The position numbers and the translations under genes are program-made. This document shows, piece by piece, positions 15,721 to 25,396 of a DNA stretch of 64,000 nt. This DNA comes from Streptomyces zhihengii (lineage in GTDB: Bacteria > Actinomycetota > Actinomycetes > Streptomycetales > Streptomycetaceae). Position 1 is the first letter of the stretch. The number at the start of each line of letters is the position of its first letter. Location: contig NZ_JAFEJA010000001.1 in assembly GCF_016919245.1 (NCBI RefSeq), positions 2,170,001 through 2,234,000 on the forward strand, read 5' to 3'. The notes beneath the pieces were generated by a model. The model was given only the letters and a program-made list of their open reading frames with translations, did no database searches and was not told the origin of the DNA.

Positions 15721-17634
15721 GACCGTCTCCGCCGACCCGGCGCCCGGGCAGGTGTGGTCGAAGAGAAGGCTGTGGACGGAGTAGCGCCGGTCACGGCCGG
15801 ACGCGCGGACCAGGCCGAGCCGGCAGGCGGATGTCACCAGGGAGTCGAATCGGCCCGCGTCGTCCGGGCGGCAGCTCTCCGCCAGCAGTTCCCCGTACGT
15901 CATGGAGCCGCCCCGGCCGTTCGCGCAGAAGGAGAAGAGCAGTCTGACGGCCTCCTCGTGCGAGGAGCGGCGGGCAAGTTCGTCCAACGACTGCTCGAAC
16001 AGCCACGCCTTGACCGCGGCGCCGAGTTCCGCCGTGGCCTGGCGCAGCTCCTCGATCACGCGGTACAGAGGCAGCCCGCCCACGGCGTAGCGCCGGGTGA
16101 TGAGCTTGATCAGGAACGGATTGCCCTCGGTGATCCCGTAGACGGACCCCAGTTCCTCGTCGCGCGCGCCGGCGAGATCGGAGCCGCCGTCCCGCGCGGT
16201 CAGCCGCACCAGGTTGTAGGACTCGCGTTCTCCGAGGGGATGGATCGCGATGTTGCGCACCCCCGACTCGTCACCGGACGACTTGAGACGGGTCGTCGCG
16301 ACGATGCGATGGGGGCGCCGGAAGCCGAGGGCGCGGAGCTGTCCGATGACGGCGTCGGCGGCGTCCACGTACTCCAGGTTGTCGACCACGACGAGCACCC
16401 GGTCCCCACCGAGCCGCTGCTCGACGTGCGTGCGCAGCTCGCTCTCCCAGAGCGCCTGGGCGGGCGGTAGTTCGCAGTCGAGCTGTCGGGCCACGATGCG
16501 CAGCAGGTCGTGCCAGTACATGGCGTTGACGGACGCCTCCGTGGCGTTCGCCGAGGAGAACCGTGCGTTGCGTGCCGAGGCCCAGACGATGCGGGTGAAC
16601 GCGTCGCCGGCTGCGATGCGACGCACGGCCGCGTGGGTGATCGCGGTCTTGCCGAGTCCGCCCTCGCCCCACACGGCGACGGCGGAGGCCGCTGTGGCAC
16701 CGGCGTCCCGGATCGCGTCGGTGACCTGCCCGATGACGTCGTCCACGTGGATCAGCTCCTCGGGCTCGATGAGCACATGGCGCTCCCACGCACTCAGCGA
16801 GGTGTGCCCTGGAGCAGGACCGGAGGACGGCCGCGCGCCGCCGGGCGGACCGGCGGCGCTCGCCCTCGGCGGAACCGAGCCGGACGTGGCGGCGGGGCCG
16901 TGGGCACCGCGCGCACCGAGAAGGCAGGCCCTCAGCCGCAGATAGCGGCCGTCGTCCGCGTCCGTGGGGCGGATCAGTGTGCTGTGGTCGCCGGCGACCA
17001 CGCCCCGGTCGGGAAACACGGTGTGTGCCGACGCGGGACGCACCACTCCGTCCTCCTCGCCCGCGAAGGCGGTGATCGGAATGGGCCGCGAGGCCGGCCC
17101 GGCCTCCTTCGCGTGGACGACGCGGTTGACGACGGTCCGCAGCGCTTCGCCGACGTCGGCGTTCAGCGGTCGCAATTGGGTCTCCTGCGGGTTCCACCGG
17201 AGGACCCCGCTTCTGCGCAGGCTCAGGGCGAGTTCCGAACCGGCGCTGGGGCACGCGTACATGACGATCCGCTCGATGCGGGCGAGGGACTCCCCGCGTG
17301 CGTCACCGAGCGTGCGGTGCAGGTAGCGCTGCACGACCAGCCCTCCCTGGCTGTGCGTCACCAGCGCCAGACGGCTGAAGTCCGCGGCATCCACCTCGAC
17401 GAAGCCCGCCAGCTTGTCGGCGACCACCTCCAGCGTGGGAACCCTGCGCAGCGGGTGCACCCTGAACTTGGGCGAGGCGTAGCGGAACAGCAGCGGAGTG
17501 ACGAAGTGCAGAGCCGGATCCTGCCGGATGAGATCCGTCATCGCGGACCAGACGCCGGGTCCGGACATGAAACCGTGGACGAAGACAACCCCCAGTCGCC
17601 CCTCGGTCGTGGTCGTCGGGTCAGACGTGGCCAT
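15718..17634 (-). CDS. STAND ATPase: alpha/beta-hydrolase domain fused to NB-ARC
   Basis: A 638-aa protein. Residues 10-240 are a lipase/esterase-like alpha/beta hydrolase with VVFVHGFMSG, nucleophile Ser95 in THSQGG, and likely His in GDHSTL. After a Pro/Gly/Ala linker comes an NB-ARC NTPase: Walker A GEGGLGKT with Lys329, Walker B VLVVVDNL with Asp418, RIVATTRLK, and GNPFLIKLI (GxP motif). A winged-helix-like region follows. STAND ATPases switch on an N-terminal effector when a sensor binds its ligand; a lipase-like effector suggests membrane-lipid attack in defence or programmed death (inference). A GTG at 17646 is possible; ATG 17634 has GGAGG at 5 nt. No TPRs of its own; see the next gene. 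Confidence 0.88.
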   Translation of the reverse strand: MATSDPTTTTEGRLGVVFVHGFMSGPGVWSAMTDLIRQDPALHFVTPLLFRYASPKFRVHPLRRVPTLEVVADKLAGFVEVDAADFSRLALVTHSQGGLVVQRYLHRTLGDARGESLARIERIVMYACPSAGSELALSLRRSGVLRWNPQETQLRPLNADVGEALRTVVNRVVHAKEAGPASRPIPITAFAGEEDGVVRPASAHTVFPDRGVVAGDHSTLIRPTDADDGRYLRLRACLLGARGAHGPAATSGSVPPRASAAGPPGGARPSSGPAPGHTSLSAWERHVLIEPEELIHVDDVIGQVTDAIRDAGATAASAVAVWGEGGLGKTAITHAAVRRIAAGDAFTRIVWASARNARFSSANATEASVNAMYWHDLLRIVARQLDCELPPAQALWESELRTHVEQRLGGDRVLVVVDNLEYVDAADAVIGQLRALGFRRPHRIVATTRLKSSGDESGVRNIAIHPLGERESYNLVRLTARDGGSDLAGARDEELGSVYGITEGNPFLIKLITRRYAVGGLPLYRVIEELRQATAELGAAVKAWLFEQSLDELARRSSHEEAVRLLFSFCANGRGGSMTYGELLAESCRPDDAGRFDSLVTSACRLGLVRASGRDRRYSVHSLLFDHTCPGAGSAETV

Positions 17635-17802
17635 CCACTCCTCCACCGGTTCGGCGCAACTCCACCGAGCCTACGGCCGTCCCGCTCCCCGGGGTGCGCG
17701 GTTCGCACAAGCCGCCCGACCTCCGGCCCGCCGCCCGGACACCCCGCACACGAACCGCACAAGCGCCCCAAACACCGGGAATTCCGGCAGAGTTTAGGAA
17801 TA

Positions 17803-17839
17803 GGTTTGGCAAAGAATATGCCCGGGTCGTTGCCAAACC
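17803..17839. promoter_or_regulatory. inverted repeat upstream of the mannanase gene
   Basis: Perfect 10-bp arms GGTTTGGCAA (17803-17812) and TTGCCAAACC (17830-17839), with a 17-nt AT-richer spacer, lie about 130 nt before the GH26 start. This is likely a repressor operator. The divergent gap 17635-17967 holds no other gene. Confidence 0.55.
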
Positions 17840-17967
17840 AGCGCGACCGTTGACGGGAACAGTGCGGGCGGCCCATCTTCGACACCGGAAGAATCGAAAC
17901 CGGAAGACACACCGGAAGAAGACATCCCCTTCCCCCTCCCAGCGGACCACGGAAGACGGAATCCACC

Positions 17968-19374
17968 ATGCGCCGAATCCGGCACCTCCTGTTCTCCGCG
18001 TCCGCCGCCACCGCACTGGCGGCGGCGTTACTCGCCTGGCCGGCGAGTGACAACGCACAGGCATTCCCGCCGACCCCCAAGGAAAACGTCCTCAATCATC
18101 TGCGCTCCATTTCCGGGAATCACATCATCTCGGGCCAGCACAACAAGGAACCGGCCTCCGCGCCGGGCCAGTACACCCAGCAGGTCAAGGACGTCACCGG
18201 CCAGTACCCGGGCCTGTGGGGCGGCGACCTGATGTTCACGCCCGCCGACGTGGCGAACCGGCAGCGGGTCGTGGACCAGGCGAAGACGGAATGGGCCAAC
18301 GGCTCCCTGGTCAGCCTCACCTGGCACGTCTGCCCGCCGACCGGCGGCAGCGGCTGCGCCTTCGAGGGCGGGGTGAAGTCGCGGATCACGGACGCGCAGT
18401 TCACCCAGACCGTCACCGACGGAACGGCGCTGAACGCCGCGTGGAAGCAGCGTCTCGACGAGGCCGTCCCCTATCTGCGGCAATTGAAGGACGCGGGCAT
18501 CCCCGTGCTCTTCCGGCCGCTGCACGAAATGAACGAGTCCTGGAACTGGTGGGGAAACCGGCCCGGCCCAGGAGGCAGCGCGCGCCTTTTCCAGATCACC
18601 CGTGACCATCTCGCCGGCACCCGGGGACTGGACAATCTGATCTGGGTCTGGAACGTGCAGGACAACCCGGCCGGCGGCTGGTCGAATTACTATCCGGGCG
18701 ACCGGTACGCGGATGTCGTCTCACTCGACGTCTGGTACAAGAACCACCCCAGTTCCGCCGATTACCAGCAGCTGCGGAGCATCGCCGGGACCAAGCCCAT
18801 GGCCCTCGCGGAGACGGGCAAGATGCCGACCGCCGCGCTGCTGGAATCCCAGCCCCGGTGGGCGTGGTTCATGATGTGGTCCGAGCATCTGCGCGGCAAC
18901 AACAGCAACGCCGAGATCCAGGCCGCCTACTTCCACCCCCGGGTGCTGAACCAGGGCGAGTTCGCCCCCTCGTCGGCCGCCTCCACCGGTCCCATCACGG
19001 GCCTGGCCGGCAAGTGCGTGGACGCCAGGGCCTCCGGCACGGCCAACGGCACCGTCGTGCAGCTCTACGGCTGCGCGCCGGGCGTGGCCCAGACCTGGTC
19101 CGCGGCGGGCGACGGCACGGTGCGCAACCCGCACTCCGGGCGCTGCCTGGACATCGCCGGCGGCGCCACGGCGAACGGCACGGCCGTCCAGCTCTGGGAC
19201 TGCAACGGCTCCGCCGCACAGCAGTGGCGCCACGACACCTCCACCGGCGCCCTGCGCAACCCCGCGTCGGGCCGCTGCCTCGACGTCACCGGCAACACCT
19301 CCGCCGACGGCACCCGCCTCCAGATCTGGGACTGCACGGGCGGGGCGAACCAGCGCTGGGCGCTGCCCGGCTGA
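17968..19374 (+). CDS. secreted GH26 beta-mannanase with ricin-type (CBM13) lectin domain
   Basis: A 468-aa protein. The signal peptide cleaves near NAQA (residues 29-32). The GH26 barrel spans about 35-335: GNHIISGQHN at the N-end, LHEMNESWNWWG with acid/base Glu187, and LAETGK with nucleophile Glu282, the classic mannanase signature. Residues about 345-468 are a ricin-B trefoil with three repeats, each ending in Q-x-W (QTW, QQW, QRW) and paired cysteines. Expected to cut beta-1,4-mannan or galactomannan outside the cell. Preceded by its own inverted-repeat operator and followed by a palindromic terminator, so monocistronic. Confidence 0.93.
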   Translation: MRRIRHLLFSASAATALAAALLAWPASDNAQAFPPTPKENVLNHLRSISGNHIISGQHNKEPASAPGQYTQQVKDVTGQYPGLWGGDLMFTPADVANRQRVVDQAKTEWANGSLVSLTWHVCPPTGGSGCAFEGGVKSRITDAQFTQTVTDGTALNAAWKQRLDEAVPYLRQLKDAGIPVLFRPLHEMNESWNWWGNRPGPGGSARLFQITRDHLAGTRGLDNLIWVWNVQDNPAGGWSNYYPGDRYADVVSLDVWYKNHPSSADYQQLRSIAGTKPMALAETGKMPTAALLESQPRWAWFMMWSEHLRGNNSNAEIQAAYFHPRVLNQGEFAPSSAASTGPITGLAGKCVDARASGTANGTVVQLYGCAPGVAQTWSAAGDGTVRNPHSGRCLDIAGGATANGTAVQLWDCNGSAAQQWRHDTSTGALRNPASGRCLDVTGNTSADGTRLQIWDCTGGANQRWALPG

Positions 19375-19383
19375 GCGGTGCCC

Positions 19384-19411
19384 CGGTGGGTGCGTCCGGA
19401 CGCACCCACCG
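19384..19411. terminator. palindromic terminator after the mannanase gene
   Basis: A 28-bp perfect palindrome (14-bp arms, 19384-19397 and 19398-19411) lies 9 nt after the stop. A 25-bp direct repeat (CACCGCGCCCCGTCGCACCG) follows it to about 19454. Confidence 0.75.
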
Positions 19412-19466
19412 CGCCCCGTCGCACCGCACACCACCGCGCCCCGTCGCACCGCACGCCGCCCCGAGG

Positions 19467-19504
19467 CGCCGCACCGGCTCACTGGAAGGTGAGCCGGTGC
19501 GGCG
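19467..19504 (-). terminator. hairpin overlapping the 3' end of the minus-strand gene
   Basis: A perfect 16-bp stem (19467-19482 with 19489-19504, loop TGGAAG) overlaps the last codons and stop of the gene ending at 19479. It probably terminates that gene. Confidence 0.65.
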
Positions 19505-20549
19505 CGTCCGGGTGGTCCGGGCAGGTGTGGACGCGCATGAGGCCCCGGCCGAGGTACACCCCCACGGGGTCGACGGCCGCCGGGTCGTCCGGGCTGTCCT
19601 CGGCGGGGACCCAGCTCCGCGAGGCGCCGTCGCACTCCCATGTGCCGACGGTCAGCAGCGGCGGCATGGTCTTCCCGCAGCGGGGGCAGTCGACGGGGGC
19701 CGGGTCGGTGAGGTGCCAGGAGGCGTAGCCGCCGACCTTCCAGCCGGGGGCGAGGGAGAGGTCGCTCATGTAGTCGATCTCGTCCGGCTCCCCGGCGCGG
19801 GCGGCCTCCATGGCCGCCGCGTACTCCTCGTAGGTGGCCCACCCCGCCCCGGACGGGGCGCCGTCATCGTCGTCGTCCTCGTCGAGCAGCCCCTCCTCCC
19901 AGTCGGCGATCGCCTCCTGGAGGTCCTCCCCCAGCAGGCCGAGGTACTCGTGCTCCACGACCCGCTCCGGGTGGAGGACGCAAGGGGTCGGGACGCACTC
20001 CGCGCGGCCGGCGACCGGCGGTTCGGGCTGCGGTGCCAGGACGGCGCCGACGTCCTCGGCACGCCGCCACCGCAGGACCACGTCGATCGTGCGGTCCGGG
20101 CCGTGCACCTCGAAGGGGCACCAGAACACCTGGAGCAGGTCGCAGCCGCCGGGCCCGGCGAGGTCCGGCACGTCGCGGGTCCGGAGCTGGGCCACCGCCA
20201 GGAGCGGCAGCGGGTCGGCGTCGTCCAGGTGCGGGGCGTGCGGGCCGGGGGCCATCCCGTCGAGGAGCCGGTGTTCCCCGGGGGTGAGGTCCCGGCCGTG
20301 CGCCGCGGCGAGGACGCGCCGCCGCTCGCGCACGTCGGACAGGAGGTGGCCGGTGCCCTTCGGGTGGACCGCGGTGCAGACCGGCCACGGTTCACCGGCC
20401 GGCCACAGCAGCGGTCCGGCGACCGAGCTCTCCGCCGCCTCCGGTGCACCCGGGCGCGGGTGCAGCCGGGTCGCCGTCCGGCGGTGGGCGGCGAGTGCGG
20501 GGAAGAGCGCCTCGGCGTCGACGGGGCGCGGCGGCGTGGTGCGGGTCAT
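19479..20549 (-). CDS. hypothetical protein with zinc-ribbon-like C-terminus (DUF1963-like)
   Basis: About 356 aa from ATG 20549 (MTRTTPPRPVDAEALFPALA). A longer frame to 20651 is composed of tandem repeats and is rejected. It has the Leu-Pro-rich build of YwqG/DUF1963 proteins (LLWPAGEPWPVC, LLAVAQLRTRDVP, DLLQVFWCPF), a strongly acidic run (EDDDDDD) at about 255, and VDCPRCGKTMPPLLTVGTWE near the end, a possible zinc ribbon. Function unknown; several family members are annotated as cytoplasmic proteins with no known reaction. Start without a clear ribosome site. Convergent with the mannanase gene, otherwise isolated. Confidence 0.7.
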   Translation of the reverse strand: MTRTTPPRPVDAEALFPALAAHRRTATRLHPRPGAPEAAESSVAGPLLWPAGEPWPVCTAVHPKGTGHLLSDVRERRRVLAAAHGRDLTPGEHRLLDGMAPGPHAPHLDDADPLPLLAVAQLRTRDVPDLAGPGGCDLLQVFWCPFEVHGPDRTIDVVLRWRRAEDVGAVLAPQPEPPVAGRAECVPTPCVLHPERVVEHEYLGLLGEDLQEAIADWEEGLLDEDDDDDGAPSGAGWATYEEYAAAMEAARAGEPDEIDYMSDLSLAPGWKVGGYASWHLTDPAPVDCPRCGKTMPPLLTVGTWECDGASRSWVPAEDSPDDPAAVDPVGVYLGRGLMRVHTCPDHPDAPHRLTFQ

Positions 20550-20564
20550 GCCGGGAAGATGCCA

Positions 20565-20637
20565 CGCCACGGGCCTGCCCGGCAAAGCGCGCCACGGGCC
20601 CGCCCGGCACAGCGCGCCACGGCCCCGCCCGGCAGAG
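20565..20637. repeat. 25-bp tandem repeat, three copies
   Basis: The unit CGCCACGGGCCCGCCCGGCA occurs with period 25 at 20565, 20590 and 20615, just upstream of the DUF1963-like gene start. It is non-coding; its presence argues against the longer frame. Confidence 0.6.
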
Positions 20638-20649
20638 AACGCGGTGCTC

Positions 20650-21137
20650 ACAGGGCCCCGAGGGACGCGTGTGGCGTGAAGACGCCCCCACCTCGTGACC
20701 GGCTTGTGGATGAAGTCTCAAAGGTTGACCACGAATTCCACACATCCCCTCTCCACGCCGGTCTCCATGGTCTAGATTGACCGTGCTTCAGCCGATCGGG
20801 CACGAGGCGACCAGTTAATGATCTATAGGTCCGGCGCTGCGGAAGGGCACTGATCACGTCCCCCGCGCCGGATGTGGGGAAGATCGATCCGCGGGATCCG
20901 CGAAGGATTCCGGGTGCGGGGAGCACCCGGGATCCCGCCGGGTGCCGTGTGCAGGGGGAGTCGGGCGGACGGCGGGTGTGCCGTCGCCGGGGGGTTTCAC
21001 GCAACGCGACGGGCCGGCCTGTGTCGTGCGCCGGGTCCTCGCGTGGGGAGGGGCGGTACGGGAGGCGGGGGCCTCCCGGTGGGGGAGCGACAGTGCGAGG
21101 CGAACACGTCTGATCACTGGGGACCTTGGGGGGTTCT
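20650..21137. promoter_or_regulatory. promoter region and long structured leader of the exopolysaccharide operon
   Basis: A gene-free stretch of nearly 490 nt. It contains two TTGACC hexamers (20725, 20777), an unusually AT-rich patch AGTTAATGATCTATAGG (20813-20829), a strong hairpin at 20905-20935 (13-bp stem, one G-U) and a second at 21059-21078 (8-bp stem, GGGG loop). The tail is G-rich and supplies the ribosome site of the first gene. A promoter near 20780-20830 with a roughly 300-nt leader fits; no known riboswitch class was recognised. Confidence 0.45.
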
Positions 21138-22616
21138 GTGCGGCAAGGGGGATTAGTCAGCCCGTTTCCGTCTGCGCGCGGGCGTCTGGCGAACGGGGAG
21201 ATCAGCAGACCCGCGATCGAATGGGAGCAGCGGTACCGGCGTACCGTGATCATCAGCGACACCGTGGCCACCGCCTTCGTGGTGGCGGCGATCGGCAACT
21301 TCTTCGGGGCCCGGGACGCGGCCAACTGGCATGAGAAGTGGGGCATTCTCGCGTTCGGCACCGAGCTTCTGGTGCTGGGGGCGCTCGCGGTCACCCGGTC
21401 GTGGGCCCCCGCGGTCCTCGGCCAGGGGGCCGAGGAGTTCCGGCGGCTGGGACGGTCCCTGTTCACGGCGACCGTGGTGCTGGCACTCGGCGGCATCGCC
21501 CTGACCTCGCGCAACATCAAGCTCTGGATCTTCGTCGCGATCCCCGCGATCGCGCTCGTCACCATGACCTCGCGGTACCTGCTGCGTCTGTGGCTGCACA
21601 AGCAGCGCAACGAGGGCCGGTGCCTGCGGCCGGTGCTCGCCGCCGGCAGCCCGGCCACCGTGGGCGACCTGATCACCCGGACCCGCAAGTTCCCGCATCT
21701 CGGCTGGCGGGTGGACGCCGTGTGCACCACGGACGGCCACGGGCCCGACGGCGACGAGCTGGACGGTGTGCCGGTGGTCGGCCCGCTGACGGACGTCGCC
21801 AACCACGTCCGCCGCGACGGCTACCGCGTCGTCGCCGTCACCCCGGACCCGCACTGGTCACCGGACCGCTTGCAGCGGCTCGCCTGGAACCTGGAGGGCA
21901 GCGACGCCGAGATGATCGTGGCGCCGGTGCTGATGGAGGTGGCGGGACCGCGGCTGCATGTCGACGCGGTGCTCGGGATCCCGCTGCTGCGGGTCAGCAT
22001 GCCGTCCTTCACCGGGGGCCGGCGGGCGGTGAAGGAGGTCGTCGACCGGCTGGGCGCGGCGGTCCTGCTGGTGGTGTTCGCACCGCTGATGGTGTGCGTC
22101 GGGCTCGCGGTGCTGACGGACAGCCGGGGCGGGGCGTTCTACCGCCAGCGCAGGGTCGGCAAGGACGGCCGCGAGTTCACCATTCTGAAGTTCCGCACCA
22201 TGGTCAGCGGGGCGCACGGGGCGCGTGCGGCGCTGGCCGAGCACAACGAGGGCGCGGGCCTGCTGTTCAAGATGCGCAGCGATCCGCGGGTGACGCGGGT
22301 GGGCTCGGTGCTGCGCCGCTACTCGCTGGACGAACTCCCGCAGCTGTTCAACGTGTTGACGGGTTCGATGTCGCTCGTCGGCCCCCGGCCGCCGCTGCCG
22401 GAGGAGTCGGCCGCGTACGGCCCGGACATCCGGCGCCGGCTGCTGGTCAAGCCCGGGCTGACCGGTCTGTGGCAGATCAGCGGACGCAGCGACCTGTCGT
22501 GGGAGGAGGCGGTGCGCCTCGACCTGCGGTACGTGGAGGACTGGTCGCTCGCCCTGGACACGGTGATCTTGTGGAAGACGCTGCGTGCGGTGATCCACGG
22601 ACAGGGAGCGTACTGA
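21138..22616 (+). CDS. polyprenyl-phosphate sugar-1-phosphate transferase (exopolysaccharide initiation)
   Basis: A 492-aa membrane enzyme that starts repeat-unit synthesis by moving a sugar-1-phosphate from a nucleotide sugar to undecaprenyl phosphate. It has four N-terminal membrane helices, a CoA-binding-like middle domain, a fifth helix (AAVLLVVFAPLMVCVGLAVL), and the catalytic C-domain with FYRQRRVGKDG, FKFRTM-type LKFRTMV, SLDELPQLFNVLTGSMSLVG, PRPPLPEE and GLTGLWQISGR. GTG 21138 is preferred over TTG 21126 because GGGGGG lies 4 nt upstream. First gene of the cluster; the sugar (Gal, Glc or other) is unknown. Confidence 0.93.
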   Translation: MRQGGLVSPFPSARGRLANGEISRPAIEWEQRYRRTVIISDTVATAFVVAAIGNFFGARDAANWHEKWGILAFGTELLVLGALAVTRSWAPAVLGQGAEEFRRLGRSLFTATVVLALGGIALTSRNIKLWIFVAIPAIALVTMTSRYLLRLWLHKQRNEGRCLRPVLAAGSPATVGDLITRTRKFPHLGWRVDAVCTTDGHGPDGDELDGVPVVGPLTDVANHVRRDGYRVVAVTPDPHWSPDRLQRLAWNLEGSDAEMIVAPVLMEVAGPRLHVDAVLGIPLLRVSMPSFTGGRRAVKEVVDRLGAAVLLVVFAPLMVCVGLAVLTDSRGGAFYRQRRVGKDGREFTILKFRTMVSGAHGARAALAEHNEGAGLLFKMRSDPRVTRVGSVLRRYSLDELPQLFNVLTGSMSLVGPRPPLPEESAAYGPDIRRRLLVKPGLTGLWQISGRSDLSWEEAVRLDLRYVEDWSLALDTVILWKTLRAVIHGQGAY

Positions 22617-22734
22617 CACACCGAGGTCCGGCGGCGTCGGGGGACGCCGCCGGTGGGAGGACCGAGGGCCCGCAGGGCCCGCCAGGGGGACGGAGCGCAG
22701 GCCACCGGGGCCTGCCCGGGGGGAGGAACGGGTC

Positions 22735-24043
<1,309 letters not shown>

Positions 24044-24054
<11 letters not shown>

Positions 24055-25396
24055 CACCTCGCCCGACGGCGACACATCGTCCGACAACACGTCCGGCGAC
24101 GGCACGCAGGCCGGGGGCACGTCCGCCGGCCGCCCACAGGCCGCCGGACGGCCGGGCCGGCGCGCGCTGGTCCTGGTGGAGAACCTGTCGGTCCCCTTCG
24201 ACCGGCGGGTGTGGCAGGAGTGCACGACGCTGCGCGACGCGGGCTGGCAGGTGGACGTGATCTGTCCGCAGGGCGGCAAGCGGGACACCGAGGCGGAGGC
24301 GGTGATCGACGGGGTGCGGATCCACCGCTACCCGCTGCGCGCCGCCACCGGCGGTCCGGCCGGCTATCTGCGGGAGTACGGATCGGCGCTCCGGCACACC
24401 TTCCGGCTGGCCCGCGCGGTCGGACCGGTCGACGTGGTGCACGCCTGCAACCCGCCGGACCTGCTGTTCCTGCCGGCCCTGTGGCTGAAGCGGCGCGGGG
24501 CGCGGTTCGTCTTCGACCAGCACGACCTCGTCCCCGAGCTGTACCTCTCCCGGTTCGGGCGCGGCAAGGACCTGCTCTACCGCGCCGTGTGCGCGCTGGA
24601 GCGGCGCACCTACCGGGCCGCGGACGTGGTGCTCGCCACCAACGAGAGCTACCGGGACGTCGCGGTGCGCCGCGGCGGCAAGCGGCCCGAGGACGTCTTC
24701 GTGGTGCGCAGCGCCCCCGACATCGACCGCTTCCACCCGGTGCCGCCCGAGCCTGAGCTGAAGCGCGGCAAGCCCCATCTGCTCTGCTATCTCGGCGTCA
24801 TGGGGCCGCAGGACGGTGTCGACTACGCGCTGCGGGCCCTGGCGAAGCTGCGCGACGACCACGGGCGGACCGACTGGCACGCGGTGTTCGTCGGCGCCGG
24901 CGACACCTTCGACGCGATGGTGGAACTGTCGCGGCGGCTCGGGCTCTCGGAGCAGGTGCAGTTCACCGGGCGCGTCCCGGACGCCGATCTGGTGCGCTAC
25001 CTGTCCACCGCCGACGTCTGTCTCTCCCCCGACCCGCACAATCCGCTGAACGACGTGTCGACCATGAACAAGGTCCTGGAGTACATGGTGATGGGCCGGC
25101 CGATCGTCTCGTTCGACCTCAAGGAGGCGCGGGTCTCCGCCGGGGACGCCGCTCTCTACGCGCCCGCCGACGACGAGAGCGCGTTCGCGGGGCTCGTCGC
25201 TGAGCTGATGGACGATCCGGAGAAGCGGGCCCTGATGGGCAAGATCGGCCAGGAGCGGATCGGCGGGAAGCTCTCCTGGCGGAACTCGCAGGCGTCGCTG
25301 CTCGCCGCCTACGCCGCCGCCTGCCCCGACGGCGCCGGGCCGGGCGGCATAGGGACCGGCGGCACCGGCCGGGCCGGGAAGAGGCCCGGCCGTTGA
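24044..25396 (+). CDS. GT4 glycosyltransferase
   Basis: A 450-aa GT-B retaining glycosyltransferase. The catalytic body begins RRALVLVENLSVPFDRRVWQ at about residue 39. Acceptor-side VVHACNPPDLLFLPAL and donor-side LSPDPHNPLNDVSTMNKVLE (E-x7-E region) fit the family. The first 38 residues are a Asp/Gly/Ser/Thr-rich, disordered tail with no counterpart in the usual family. Start TTG 24044 overlaps the dehydrogenase end by 11 nt. Adds one sugar to the lipid-linked repeat unit at the cytoplasmic membrane face. Confidence 0.87.

Noticed and set aside
20700..21137. Known riboswitch (c-di-AMP ydaO or c-di-GMP type)
   Set aside because: No recognisable consensus core could be matched by eye; only generic hairpins.
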